From positions 1-24,143 of IMG/VR virus record IMGVR_UViG_3300030294_000156: a stretch of DNA of 24,143 nucleotides. One strand, given 5' to 3'. The DNA comes from a virus. Each line of letters begins with the position of its first letter. Position 1 is the first letter of the stretch. Below are positions 15,709 through 22,326 of the stretch, one piece after another. A program made the position numbers and the translations under genes. Below the pieces are notes generated by a model. The model searched no databases. It was not told the origin of the DNA and saw nothing but the letters and a program-made list of their open reading frames with translations.

Positions 15709-16627
15709 GCACGATAGGTACCTCGACATGTTGGGAGGATCCGTCTATACAAAATTTTCAAAAGACGGAAAAGAAATACCTCAAAAAGATCTCGACAAAC
15801 TGAAAAAGAAATTTGAAGGAATGATGCAATCTATTTATGAGCAAAAAGGTGCCAAAATCTCAATTAGCATATTATCAGACGACAACGTTCAAGACTTTAT
15901 TACAACACATTCCGACATACTTAACAGCACATATACTAATGTCGAGATGTCAGATAAGATGCGTGAGCGTCTGAATCGATCTGATTATATATTCAGTGGA
16001 ATGAAAACATTCCACGAACTGAATGAGGCATTCCCGTCTATCACTGACGAGAATGGTGATCGAAAACCGTTTGAACGCTTTTTAAACGACGTTCAAAAAG
16101 TCGACGAGACCTATAACTGCAACTACCTTCGCAGTGAATACAACTTCGTAACCGCCTCGGCGGATATGGCTGCCAAATGGGATGAATTCATGGCGGACGG
16201 AGACCGTTATCTCCTTCAATACCGAACAGCAGGGGATGACCGTGTTCGCGAAGAACATGCCGAACTTGAAGGAGTTACACTTCCGATAGACGACGGCTTC
16301 TGGGCAAGTTATTACCCTCCGAACGGATGGAATTGCAGATGTACCGTCGTACAGGTGCGGCGCGGAAAGTATGAAGAGACAGTGCACGACGAGGCTATAA
16401 ACCTTGGAGAGGCCGCATTAAAAAGTGACAAAAATGGAATCTTTAAATTCAATTCTGGCATGCAGGAAAGAACAGTTCCGGCATACAATCCTTATACGAT
16501 TAAGAAATGTAATAACTGCCCGCTAGGATCTGGAGACAGCAGCAAAAATGCAAAACCGGACACAACAGACAACCAAGTGTGCGCAGCATGTAAGATGCTG
16601 AACAAACAAGCAGATAAAACAAAATAG
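15701..16627 (+). CDS. MuF-like head morphogenesis protein (SPP1 gp7 family)
   Basis: About 308 aa if started at GTG 15701; there is no ATG in frame before 15728, and the GTG lies within a hairpin, so this frame may be translated by -1 shift from the portal gene. The C-terminal domain carries the family signature: R-E-E-H-A-E-L-E-G near residue 188, D-D-G-F-W-A-S-Y-Y-P-P-N-G-W-N-C-R-C near 200-216. A cysteine-rich end has C-N-N-C and C-A-A-C pairs, possibly zinc-binding. Mu gpF and SPP1 gp7 are minor head proteins that associate with the portal. Confidence 0.9.
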   Translation: MGLHDRYLDMLGGSVYTKFSKDGKEIPQKDLDKLKKKFEGMMQSIYEQKGAKISISILSDDNVQDFITTHSDILNSTYTNVEMSDKMRERLNRSDYIFSGMKTFHELNEAFPSITDENGDRKPFERFLNDVQKVDETYNCNYLRSEYNFVTASADMAAKWDEFMADGDRYLLQYRTAGDDRVREEHAELEGVTLPIDDGFWASYYPPNGWNCRCTVVQVRRGKYEETVHDEAINLGEAALKSDKNGIFKFNSGMQERTVPAYNPYTIKKCNNCPLGSGDSSKNAKPDTTDNQVCAACKMLNKQADKTK

Positions 16628-16629
16628 AA

Positions 16630-17301
16630 ATGGACATACAAATCAATAACATCACATGTTGCAATTGTCTTGACGGCATTAAAACAATCCCAGATAAGAG
16701 CATTAAATCAGTTATATGCGACCCGCCCTATTTCTTAGGAATGACGCACGACGGGAAAAAGGCAAATATGGCTGACCTCGCAATTTGCACACCTTTTTAC
16801 CAAGAACTATTCAAACAGTTCAAGCGTGTAATGACCAAAGACGCATCGCTTTATTTCTTTTGCGACTGGCGTGGATATACCTATTATTACGAGCAGCTCG
16901 TACAAGCTTCTCTTATCCCAGACAATTGCATCGTATGGGATAAGGGAAGTGGCTGCGGGAACTTCTATACGTACGAACATGAATTTATCATCTTCGCCAC
17001 GAATAACAGAAGCTTTCATGTGCGGGGAGCTCGTGGAATCATTCATGATGTACCATCCTTCAGGACAGGAGCACGTGTCAGCGATGGCGAGAAAGTACAC
17101 CCAACCCAGAAACCCGTTGCGCTGATCGAAAAGCTGATCAAGGACAGCACGGAGACTGGAGACACCGTGCTTGATTGCTTCGCAGGTTCCGGAACGACTG
17201 CCGTCGCCGCAGAGAGAACAGGAAGGAAATATTACTGCTTTGAACTACAGCCAAAATATGTAGATATAGGCCAACAGCGTATAATCAAGGAAAAGGCATA
17301 A
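16630..17301 (+). CDS. Orphan DNA methyltransferase (beta-class adenine/cytosine-N4 type)
   Basis: 223 aa. Motif IV is D-P-P-Y (31-34) and motif I is F-A-G-S-G-T (184-189), with H-P-T-Q-K-P at 157-162 in front. Motif order IV then I defines the beta class, which methylates adenine N6 or cytosine N4 with S-adenosylmethionine. No large specificity domain is present, as in compact phage enzymes. No restriction endonuclease lies near, so the likely role is protection of phage DNA or regulation. Last gene of the rightward operon, two bases after MuF, followed by the terminator. Confidence 0.9.
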   Translation: MDIQINNITCCNCLDGIKTIPDKSIKSVICDPPYFLGMTHDGKKANMADLAICTPFYQELFKQFKRVMTKDASLYFFCDWRGYTYYYEQLVQASLIPDNCIVWDKGSGCGNFYTYEHEFIIFATNNRSFHVRGARGIIHDVPSFRTGARVSDGEKVHPTQKPVALIEKLIKDSTETGDTVLDCFAGSGTTAVAAERTGRKYYCFELQPKYVDIGQQRIIKEKA

Positions 17302-17337
17302 AATAAGCCCCGTAGTTGTTTGACTACGGGGCTTATT
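17302..17337. terminator. Bidirectional intrinsic terminator
   Basis: AATAAGCCCCGTAGT (17302-17316) and ACTACGGGGCTTATT (17323-17337) form a perfect 15-bp stem with a 6-base loop TGTTTG. The stem ends in A/T on both sides so T-rich ends occur in both directions. It sits just after the methyltransferase stop and downstream of the leftward operon, between converging transcripts. Confidence 0.85.
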
Positions 17338-17357
17338 GTCGATTGTAACATACGTTT

Positions 17358-17561
17358 TTAAAACTTCTTGCTGTGGTATCTTTTTCTCAAGTAATGCACG
17401 ATAACAAAATACCTGTCAAGTATCCTAAGTTGACGTTCAATAATTCGACATTGACATCCTGCTATTTTCTTAACAACGTAGTTTAAGTTTGTCAAACAAA
17501 TGATTGAAATAATCAATCCGGAAAATAATCCTATCAGGATATATATTATACTATAAATCAT
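17358..17561 (-). CDS. Small membrane protein of unknown function
   Basis: 67 aa with one N-terminal transmembrane segment (about residues 2-25, I-I-Y-I-L-I-G-L-F-S-G-L-I-I-S-I) and a basic C-terminal tail (R-K-R-Y-H-S-K-K-F). Overlaps the stop of the gene upstream by four bases (ATGA), which supports coupled translation and that it is real. Last gene before the terminator in the leftward operon. A holin or superinfection-exclusion role is possible, but nothing in the sequence decides it. Confidence 0.5.
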   Translation of the reverse strand: MIYSIIYILIGLFSGLIISIICLTNLNYVVKKIAGCQCRIIERQLRILDRYFVIVHYLRKRYHSKKF

Positions 17562-17917
17562 TTCTCAACTTTTACTTCTTCCAGCCCATCAACAAAAATA
17601 CAAGCCGCGTTGGTCAATGTCTCAAAAGCATCCTTTATTTCATCTTCTTGAGGGCGGCTGCTCAATATGTCGTGAACCATCTCTGCAAAGCCTTGCTTCA
17701 CGAGATCATACAAACGACTTTCCTTAAGAGTTACACTTTCGTCAGCTTTCACGGGTTCAAGGTCAGACTTTTTATATAAAGCCCCTTCCTCACCTTCATC
17801 AAACGATGAAAAGCAAATTTCATCTTTTGCCCCATCATAGGATCCTTCTGTCATTTTTACATAACCAACGCAAAATGCGTTGATAACCTTTCCGGTTTCT
17901 TTTACTTTTAATTTCAT
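17558..17917 (-). CDS. Hypothetical acidic protein
   Basis: 119 aa, acidic, starting after an A-rich leader. Beta-rich N-terminal half (K-V-K-E-T-G-K-V-I-N-A-F-C-V-G-Y-V) and a helical second half (L-V-K-Q-G-F-A-E-M-V-H-D-I-L). No family recognised. Located between the tail-terminator-like gene (17-base gap) and the small membrane protein, so likely a phage structural accessory or host-takeover gene. Confidence 0.55.
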   Translation of the reverse strand: MKLKVKETGKVINAFCVGYVKMTEGSYDGAKDEICFSSFDEGEEGALYKKSDLEPVKADESVTLKESRLYDLVKQGFAEMVHDILSSRPQEDEIKDAFETLTNAACIFVDGLEEVKVEK

Positions 17918-17934
17918 AATTCTTTTTTTAATGT

Positions 17935-18429
17935 TTATAATTTTAATTGTCCCACATAATTATACATGTCGATATTTTCCATAATCTCCTCATGATTGTG
18001 ATTTGTCACAGTATCGGACAGTATGAGATTACAGAAGTTTTCACCTTTCAAACCCGTCAAAGCCTTTTGGATGTATTCGGAATAGTCCAGTACGGCCAAG
18101 GCTTCGTCCCTTAATTCGCTGTTTGAAGCAGCGGAAGCCTGCCAACTCGTTACGATATGAAGTATTACTTGCGAATTTGTTTTGTTTTCTAGTCCGCCAC
18201 TTAATGGCTTCCATGAAATTTTTGAGAACTCTATAAATACGGCCGGCATCGGCCACGCATTCTCTTGCTCTATAAACTCTACATTGTGATTCCATAAATC
18301 TACATATTTTATCATTCGTTCCACACCGTCGGCCTCTCCTGAAGCTATTGCTTCATGACTGATAACCGAACCGTCTGATGCTATTTTAAACAGCGCCTCG
18401 GTTATTGCCTTGTATAGTTCTGATCTCAT
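17935..18429 (-). CDS. Tail terminator-like protein (Mu gp37 position)
   Basis: 164 aa. Features resembling the tail terminator/gpU-type fold: N-terminal helix E-L-Y-K-A-I-T-E-A-L, then P-A-V-F-I-E-F-S-K-I-S-W-K-P-L-S-G-G strands, V-I-L-H-I-V-T-S-W, a helix R-D-E-A-L-A-V-L-D-Y-S-E-Y-I-Q-K-A-L-T-G-L, and an end H-N-H-E-E-I-M-E-N-I-D-M-Y. Overlaps the tail-completion gene by four bases (18426-18429). A terminator ring would cap the tail tube and join it to the head. The assignment is from fold-like pattern and neighbour only. Confidence 0.55.
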   Translation of the reverse strand: MRSELYKAITEALFKIASDGSVISHEAIASGEADGVERMIKYVDLWNHNVEFIEQENAWPMPAVFIEFSKISWKPLSGGLENKTNSQVILHIVTSWQASAASNSELRDEALAVLDYSEYIQKALTGLKGENFCNLILSDTVTNHNHEEIMENIDMYNYVGQLKL

Positions 18430-18977
18430 ATTATTTTATATTCGTTATTAAAATACTGCGTGAGGTTTTCTGCAATAATAACCTTAACCGTTGCTTCTAC
18501 AACTGGATCCATTCCGACAAACTGGCGGCGTGGTATTACTATTTTAGACCCGACCTTTTTTAATGCCATATATTTCCAGAATTCCGCCTCTGTAGACAAC
18601 TGTACGGTTCTTTTGTTTCCGCTTTTCTCTCCACTTTTTTTGCGGTCAAAACTTCCGACAGAAGAATAGTATTTTGCCCAGAAAAAACGTTTCATCTTGG
18701 CCGTGACAGTTAGTGTTCCTCCGGTGTTGTGTATTTCAGCGTATTCTTTCGTATATGAAAATGTAATAGTACTTCCGGTCGTTTCAACATTAAAACTTCG
18801 GCGAAGAGCTCCCGTGTCTATCAAGATGGCACCCCCAGGACGTAACGGACTTTTCCTTCTTTGCCATGCCTGACTGAAAAAAGCCTGGCGTGAAAAATTC
18901 CGATCAAACTCATCTTTATATTCTACGCGGATATCGCTAATGATACGGCGTATGATTTCATCTATATTACTCGCCAT
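18426..18977 (-). CDS. gpG-like tail completion / virion morphogenesis protein
   Basis: 183 aa. Contains A-W-Q-R-R-K-S-P-L-R-P-G-G-A-I-L-I-D-T-G-A-L-R-R-S-F, then A-E-I-H-N-T-G-G, and P-R-R-Q-F-V-G-M-D, the three motifs of the phage virion morphogenesis (Mu gpG / HK97 gp10-like) family, which finishes the tail or neck so head and tail can join. In Mu this gene lies right after F; here it is on the opposite strand from MuF and beyond the terminator. Confidence 0.82.
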   Translation of the reverse strand: MASNIDEIIRRIISDIRVEYKDEFDRNFSRQAFFSQAWQRRKSPLRPGGAILIDTGALRRSFNVETTGSTITFSYTKEYAEIHNTGGTLTVTAKMKRFFWAKYYSSVGSFDRKKSGEKSGNKRTVQLSTEAEFWKYMALKKVGSKIVIPRRQFVGMDPVVEATVKVIIAENLTQYFNNEYKII

Positions 18978-19206
18978 TGGTGTCGAATTTTAAAAATTGT
19001 TCTGTTTCACGCGGTATTACTATTGTTTTCATAGCTGGCGCGGTGAGCAGATTGTAAAAAGTACGTTCACATATACCGTACTTTGGATATACGAAACGAC
19101 GCCATATCTCCCGGTTGCTCAAACCGTCCCTTGCGTGATCGTCATATATACGATTAATGTCCAATACTCTTTTTTCGTATGCTACACCGCGTCTGCTATC
19201 TTTCAT
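18967..19206 (-). CDS. Small HTH protein, possible late-gene regulator
   Basis: 79 aa. Residues about 18-56 give a helix-turn-helix pattern: I-N-R-I-Y-D-D-H-A-R-D-G-L-S-N-R-E-I-W-R-R, then P-K-Y-G-I-C-E-R-T-F-Y-N-L-L. Overlaps the gpG-like gene by 11 bases. Its place between early genes and structural genes, together with inverted repeats in the divergent promoter region, makes it a candidate Mor/C-like switch protein. No similarity to Mor itself is visible; the regulatory role is inference. Confidence 0.55.
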   Translation of the reverse strand: MKDSRRGVAYEKRVLDINRIYDDHARDGLSNREIWRRFVYPKYGICERTFYNLLTAPAMKTIVIPRETEQFLKFDTNGE

Positions 19207-19223
19207 CTTTCAATTGTTTAATG

Positions 19224-19406
19224 TTATTTTTTCGGTTTGTAGGCCCTTATCTGATATACGATGTCGGCAGATACCAACACCCGGCCACTACCTTCACATT
19301 GCGGGCATGTAACATTATTACCGGGTTCTAGACCGTCAATTACGCCCTTTCCGTTGCATCTTCGACATACTGCGATATGCTCATTCTTTGATTCTCTCTT
19401 TTCCAT
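19224..19406 (-). CDS. Small DnaJ-type zinc-finger protein
   Basis: 60 aa from ATG 19406, which overlaps nothing but sits one base after the DUF3164 stop (TAATATG); a longer frame to 19502 lies inside the upstream gene and is rejected. Contains C-R-R-C-N-G-K-G (14-21) and C-P-Q-C-E-G-S-G (34-41), two CxxCxGxG units as in the DnaJ zinc domain, enough for one Zn site. Similar small proteins are common in phage early regions, where they may bind nucleic acid or chaperones; the specific role is unknown. Confidence 0.75.
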   Translation of the reverse strand: MEKRESKNEHIAVCRRCNGKGVIDGLEPGNNVTCPQCEGSGRVLVSADIVYQIRAYKPKK

Positions 19407-19407
19407 A

Positions 19408-20061
19408 TTACATCCTGCAAAAAGAAGGTTCAACACGTTTCCAAACTCCATCTTTATCTCGCTGAGAGAAATAATAATTAACAGCATTACGCTGTACGAC
19501 ATTCGACTCCTTGAAGAGGGTCATTATCTCGCTGTATTCTCCATCAAATTTATCCTCAAGCGCGTACAGCTTGCTAATACTCTTATAGTCAAGGTTGCCG
19601 ACTTGGTTGCGCTCTAATAACGTCATGGCCATCTGATACATCGGATCATCCGCGCCCTTCTCGCTTCGTTGCATGTACGCTTTCAGGTATTCAATCAGTC
19701 GTTCTGCAGCCATATCTGCACGTTCGTCAAACCCCTTTACCTTATTGCTCTTAACCTCAAGTTTGAAATCTCCGTCAGCAATGGTAAAGTTCATCTGGCT
19801 GTCAAATTTCACCTGTCCGTATTGCTTCATCACTTCCGCAAACGCCATCGCCTCCTCGGACAGCCATTTGTGAAAACCTACGACCTCATCAACCAGAGCA
19901 GTAGTCTTCATCTTTACATCGTGTATAAACCCTGCGCGTAAGCCTTCGTAAGCCTCCCTGCGTTCTATCTTTGCGCCCTTGCTCTCTTTTTCAAGTTTCG
20001 ACAAAAGGTTTAATTTTTCCTCAGCCGTGAGCTTTGAAATATCAAAATATTGCTTTTCCAT
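19408..20061 (-). CDS. DUF3164 family protein (Mu-type early region)
   Basis: 217 aa, highly helical with features of DUF3164: V-D-E-V-V-G-F-H-K-W-L-S-E-E-A, Y-G-Q-V-K-F-D-S-Q-M-N-F-T-I-A-D-G-D-F-K-L-E-V, and F-D-E-R-A-D-M-A-A-E-R-L-I. This family is found in transposable phages near the GemA/gp16-like gene, as here. Function unknown; nucleic acid binding is plausible. The spacing of 5 bases to the GemA-like gene supports co-transcription. Confidence 0.8.
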   Translation of the reverse strand: MEKQYFDISKLTAEEKLNLLSKLEKESKGAKIERREAYEGLRAGFIHDVKMKTTALVDEVVGFHKWLSEEAMAFAEVMKQYGQVKFDSQMNFTIADGDFKLEVKSNKVKGFDERADMAAERLIEYLKAYMQRSEKGADDPMYQMAMTLLERNQVGNLDYKSISKLYALEDKFDGEYSEIMTLFKESNVVQRNAVNYYFSQRDKDGVWKRVEPSFCRM

Positions 20062-20066
20062 TTTTT

Positions 20067-20543
20067 TTAATTTATAATATTGTTATTTGTTTGAATAATT
20101 AAAGTTGTCATTGATGGAACTTCTTGTTTCTCTTGTTTTGGCCTTAATCCGCCTTTGCTTTTGATTGATCTGATTTTAAGGGTAACTTTTTTCAGTTCGT
20201 CGACGGTTAGTTTTCCGAACGACTTCCCGGCTATACGCTTATCCTCACAAAAAGCATTTACTCTATTCCAGTCGGTCGTGTCTATCCCGGTAAACTGTAG
20301 CTGCTTTAGAAGTCCACTGCGGGCCTTTCTTCTTGATTCTATATAAGCAGTACCCGCAGCTGCTTCCATCGCCTCACAGGCAGCAACATACTCTTTATAA
20401 TCCATTTCGTGAACATGATCAGTACGTTGCGATGTATAAGTGCTAACAATATAGCGCTTGTATTCATTTCCATCTTCCCCGCTGTGTTCCACCACCTTTT
20501 TCAGTGCGGAATAAAAGCGTCCGTAATTAAAGCCAGGTTTCAT
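20067..20543 (-). CDS. GemA / Mu gp16-like protein (DUF1018 type)
   Basis: 158 aa. The middle and C-terminal parts look like gp16/GemA regulators: D-Y-K-E-Y-V-A-A-C-E-A-M-E, K-A-R-S-G-L-L-K-Q-L-Q-F-T-G-I-D-T-T-D-W, F-C-E-D-K-R-I-A-G-K-S-F-G-K-L-T-V-D-E-L-K. In Mu, GemA affects host gene expression and DNA topology. It sits upstream of DUF3164 in the same direction, as in other Mu-like phages. Confidence 0.7.
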   Translation of the reverse strand: MKPGFNYGRFYSALKKVVEHSGEDGNEYKRYIVSTYTSQRTDHVHEMDYKEYVAACEAMEAAAGTAYIESRRKARSGLLKQLQFTGIDTTDWNRVNAFCEDKRIAGKSFGKLTVDELKKVTLKIRSIKSKGGLRPKQEKQEVPSMTTLIIQTNNNIIN

Positions 20544-20555
20544 ATTATGAGATAT

Positions 20556-20876
20556 TTATAATACTTTTTTTTCTTCATATAAGACCTTGAGACCGCAAGA
20601 CGATGCAACGTCAAACTCCAACTTTGCGCCCTTCGACTGCTCCCAACCGTCTAGTAAATAGATATAGTCACACTCAAGTAACATCTGTATGTCCTTTCTC
20701 ATGTGTTCGCGCCAGTGAGCACCTTCGTCAAGACCATTTTTAAAAGGATTAACAGGTACCATTCCCATGCTATTTATTTTATTCTCTGCTTCCATAAATG
20801 CGAGTTTACGCTCGTAGATATCGTAGTGCTCAATGGCACCACTGATATAGATTCGGATATTATTTTTTTTCGTCAT
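20556..20876 (-). CDS. DUF4406 protein (nucleoside 2-deoxyribosyltransferase-like fold)
   Basis: 106 aa from ATG 20876; ATG 20882 is also possible, while the longer frame to 21041 lies inside the upstream gene. Motifs: R-I-Y-I-S-G-A-I (start of a Rossmann-like beta-alpha unit), G-M-V-P-V-N-P-F, H-W-R-E-H-M-R-K-D-I, C-D-Y-I-Y-L-L-D-G-W-E-Q-S-K-G-A-K-L-E. These match the DUF4406 family, related to nucleoside deoxyribosyltransferases. Overlaps DUF4494 by 17 bases. May act on nucleotide pools or DNA modification; unproven. Confidence 0.82.
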   Translation of the reverse strand: MTKKNNIRIYISGAIEHYDIYERKLAFMEAENKINSMGMVPVNPFKNGLDEGAHWREHMRKDIQMLLECDYIYLLDGWEQSKGAKLEFDVASSCGLKVLYEEKKVL

Positions 20877-21312
20877 ACTCATATACGCAAAAGATAGGTG
20901 TTTCGGAAACCTGAGAAAACTCATAATCAGCCATCGTCCCTTCCATTCCGGAAATAGTTTTCTTAATAGCATCGCGAAGAGATGCACCCTGAACGAGAAA
21001 TGTACTAAATGTTTTCTTTTCATATCCACTTCGTTCGTCAATAGTAAAAAAGGCCAATTTAACCTTAAACCACTGGCATTCTATTTCTGAATCTTCGACG
21101 AACACATGCTTAAAATTAGCCTCTTTGATTCCCTTGATTTCAAACTCTTCTGAAGTGAAAAGCTTTATTTCTTCTGTAATGCGCGACTCGGCCTCTGTGT
21201 AACTTAAGGACTCAACAACATAAGTTTCTGTTACCTTTTTAATGGTACCGTTTTCCTGTAGTTGATTGAGACGAACTTTGCATTCGTACCAGCTTGATGT
21301 TTTTTCTTTCAT
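20860..21312 (-). CDS. DUF4494 family protein
   Basis: 150 aa. W-Y-E-C-K-V-R at the N-terminus, E-T-Y-V-V-E-S-L-S-Y-T-E-A-E-S-R-I, W-F-K-V-K-L-A-F and F-L-V-Q-G-A-S-L-R-D-A-I-K match DUF4494, a Bacteroidales family common in phages and mobile elements. No catalytic motif visible. Two repeats of a beta-beta-alpha unit (residues ~8-50 and ~80-125) are evident, each with a V-x-S/G-x-S-x-x-x-A pattern. Function unknown; good indicator of a Bacteroidales host. Confidence 0.8.
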   Translation of the reverse strand: MKEKTSSWYECKVRLNQLQENGTIKKVTETYVVESLSYTEAESRITEEIKLFTSEEFEIKGIKEANFKHVFVEDSEIECQWFKVKLAFFTIDERSGYEKKTFSTFLVQGASLRDAIKKTISGMEGTMADYEFSQVSETPIFCVYEYDEKK

Positions 21313-21335
21313 ATTTCAATTATTTAATGATTTTA

Positions 21336-21635
21336 TTATTTCTCAGCCAATAGACTATATAGTTTATTTGCACGATTAAGAATAATCGTCCTTGAATCTC
21401 CGTCAGACGCTTCACAACTTTCACTCCAAATTGTAATCCATATACAGAACACTTTTACCTGTATTCTGGCAATATATACCACCGGAAGGTCTTCAAGGCT
21501 CCCGATTAACGACTGCTTAAGCATAAGGCTGTTATCTCCCGATTGCGAAAGTATCATAGCTTCAGCCATAGCGCGCGTATCCTCTATCTTTTCAGATACC
21601 CGAGCGCAAATTCTATATTTATCTATTGTTTTCAT
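21336..21635 (-). CDS. Hypothetical early protein
   Basis: 99 aa, not recognised. A helix-rich N-terminus (E-K-I-E-D-T-R-A-M-A-E-A-M-I-L-S-Q) leads to V-V-Y-I-A-R-I-Q-V-K-V-F-C-I-W-I-T-I-W, a hydrophobic strand pair that is probably buried rather than membrane-spanning, and a helical end. Lies between the lectin-like gene (20-base gap) and DUF4494, all leftward. Likely real from spacing and from filling the gap. Confidence 0.55.
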   Translation of the reverse strand: MKTIDKYRICARVSEKIEDTRAMAEAMILSQSGDNSLMLKQSLIGSLEDLPVVYIARIQVKVFCIWITIWSESCEASDGDSRTIILNRANKLYSLLAEK

Positions 21636-21655
21636 ATTAGTGAAGAGATTAAGAG

Positions 21656-22315
21656 TTAAAAGTTAAATGCTGACACTGGCCTCACAGCGTTCAGGATGCT
21701 CACCTTAGCGCTCGAGCTCAGGCTGCCGTTGCCGAGGGCCAAGTACCATGCGTTCGTCGCTGAGTTCTCAGTCGATGTCCAATACCATTTGCCCTCTATA
21801 GAGGTTCCACCTGCAGCTATTATGGCCTCGTTAACCTTCTTTCTATGAAGATAGATAAATAGCATTTCTGCTACAGACGGAATATATTGACCTGATTCCA
21901 ACTTAATACGACTGTTTAGACCTATTTCTTTCAGATGTTCCGTGTTTTCCGCACCATTCCAGTCAGCAACTGCATCCAAACGATTATCAATATAGTTATC
22001 ATAGACAGTCGTGTCTTTATTTTCCGTCAACTCAACGTCGTCACCATCGGCAGCATCTTCAAGCGCAACGGCGATCGACCTGCTACCAAGTTTTATTCCA
22101 ACTGCCACACAATTTGTTGCGTCACATCCCTTCGTGTACAACACAGGATCACCCTCTTTTTTGATAAGATAAACACCGTCAACTAATTCGGTTGACGAAC
22201 ATCTGCAAGATTTTTCACTTTCGGCCATAACAAAGTCATAGGCCTTTTTTGCTTTCTCTACATTGCCTTTGCACATAGACAAAAGTCTCATTTTTGTTTC
22301 TTGATTTTCTAACAT
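21656..22315 (-). CDS. C-type-lectin-fold / DUF1566-like protein with DGR-like variable C-terminus
   Basis: 219 aa with no signal peptide. Residues about 46-90 read D-G-V-Y-L-I-K-K-E-G and A-V-G-I-K-L-G-S-R-S-I-A-V-A-L-E-D; residues about 119-170 read W-N-G-A-E-N-T-E-H-L, then Y-I-P-S-V-A-E-M-L-F-I-Y and I-I-A-A-G-G-T, followed by W-Y-W-T-S-T-E-N-S and a conserved end V-R-P-V-S-A-F. This is the layout of DUF1566/fibrobacter-type lectin-fold target proteins of diversity-generating retroelements, whose variable residues cluster between W-T-S-T-E and V-R-P-V. The early position, between the RecA-like ATPase and DUF4494, is unusual for a ligand-binding virion protein. A domesticated invariant copy is the alternative. 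Confidence 0.78.
   Translation of the reverse strand: MLENQETKMRLLSMCKGNVEKAKKAYDFVMAESEKSCRCSSTELVDGVYLIKKEGDPVLYTKGCDATNCVAVGIKLGSRSIAVALEDAADGDDVELTENKDTTVYDNYIDNRLDAVADWNGAENTEHLKEIGLNSRIKLESGQYIPSVAEMLFIYLHRKKVNEAIIAAGGTSIEGKWYWTSTENSATNAWYLALGNGSLSSSAKVSILNAVRPVSAFNF
21665..21787 (-). other. Candidate DGR variable region (VR)
   Basis: Codons for residues 177-217 differ from the rest of the gene: high GC, with AAC at residues 184, 188, 196 and 209, TCG, CTG, CTC, AGC and AGG common, whereas the rest of the gene is AT-rich. AAC codons are the usual template for adenine mutagenesis in DGRs. No reverse transcriptase or template repeat is in this window. Confidence 0.6.
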
Positions 22316-22326
22316 AATCGTTAAAT

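Noticed and set aside
15660-15710. Portal/MuF junction as a sequencing frameshift error
   Set aside because: The six-T run is short, the hairpin and spacing fit a frameshift signal, and the MuF frame has a possible GTG start; an error cannot be fully excluded.
11683-17360. Inverted repeats that could drive site-specific inversion of the packaging module
   Set aside because: Short A/T-rich similarities (TTTAAAAC near 11685 and 17353) are too weak and no invertase gene is in the window.
17935-18429. Reading this gene as a regulator
   Set aside because: No DNA-binding motif; strand-helix pattern and the adjacent gpG-like gene favour a tail terminator.
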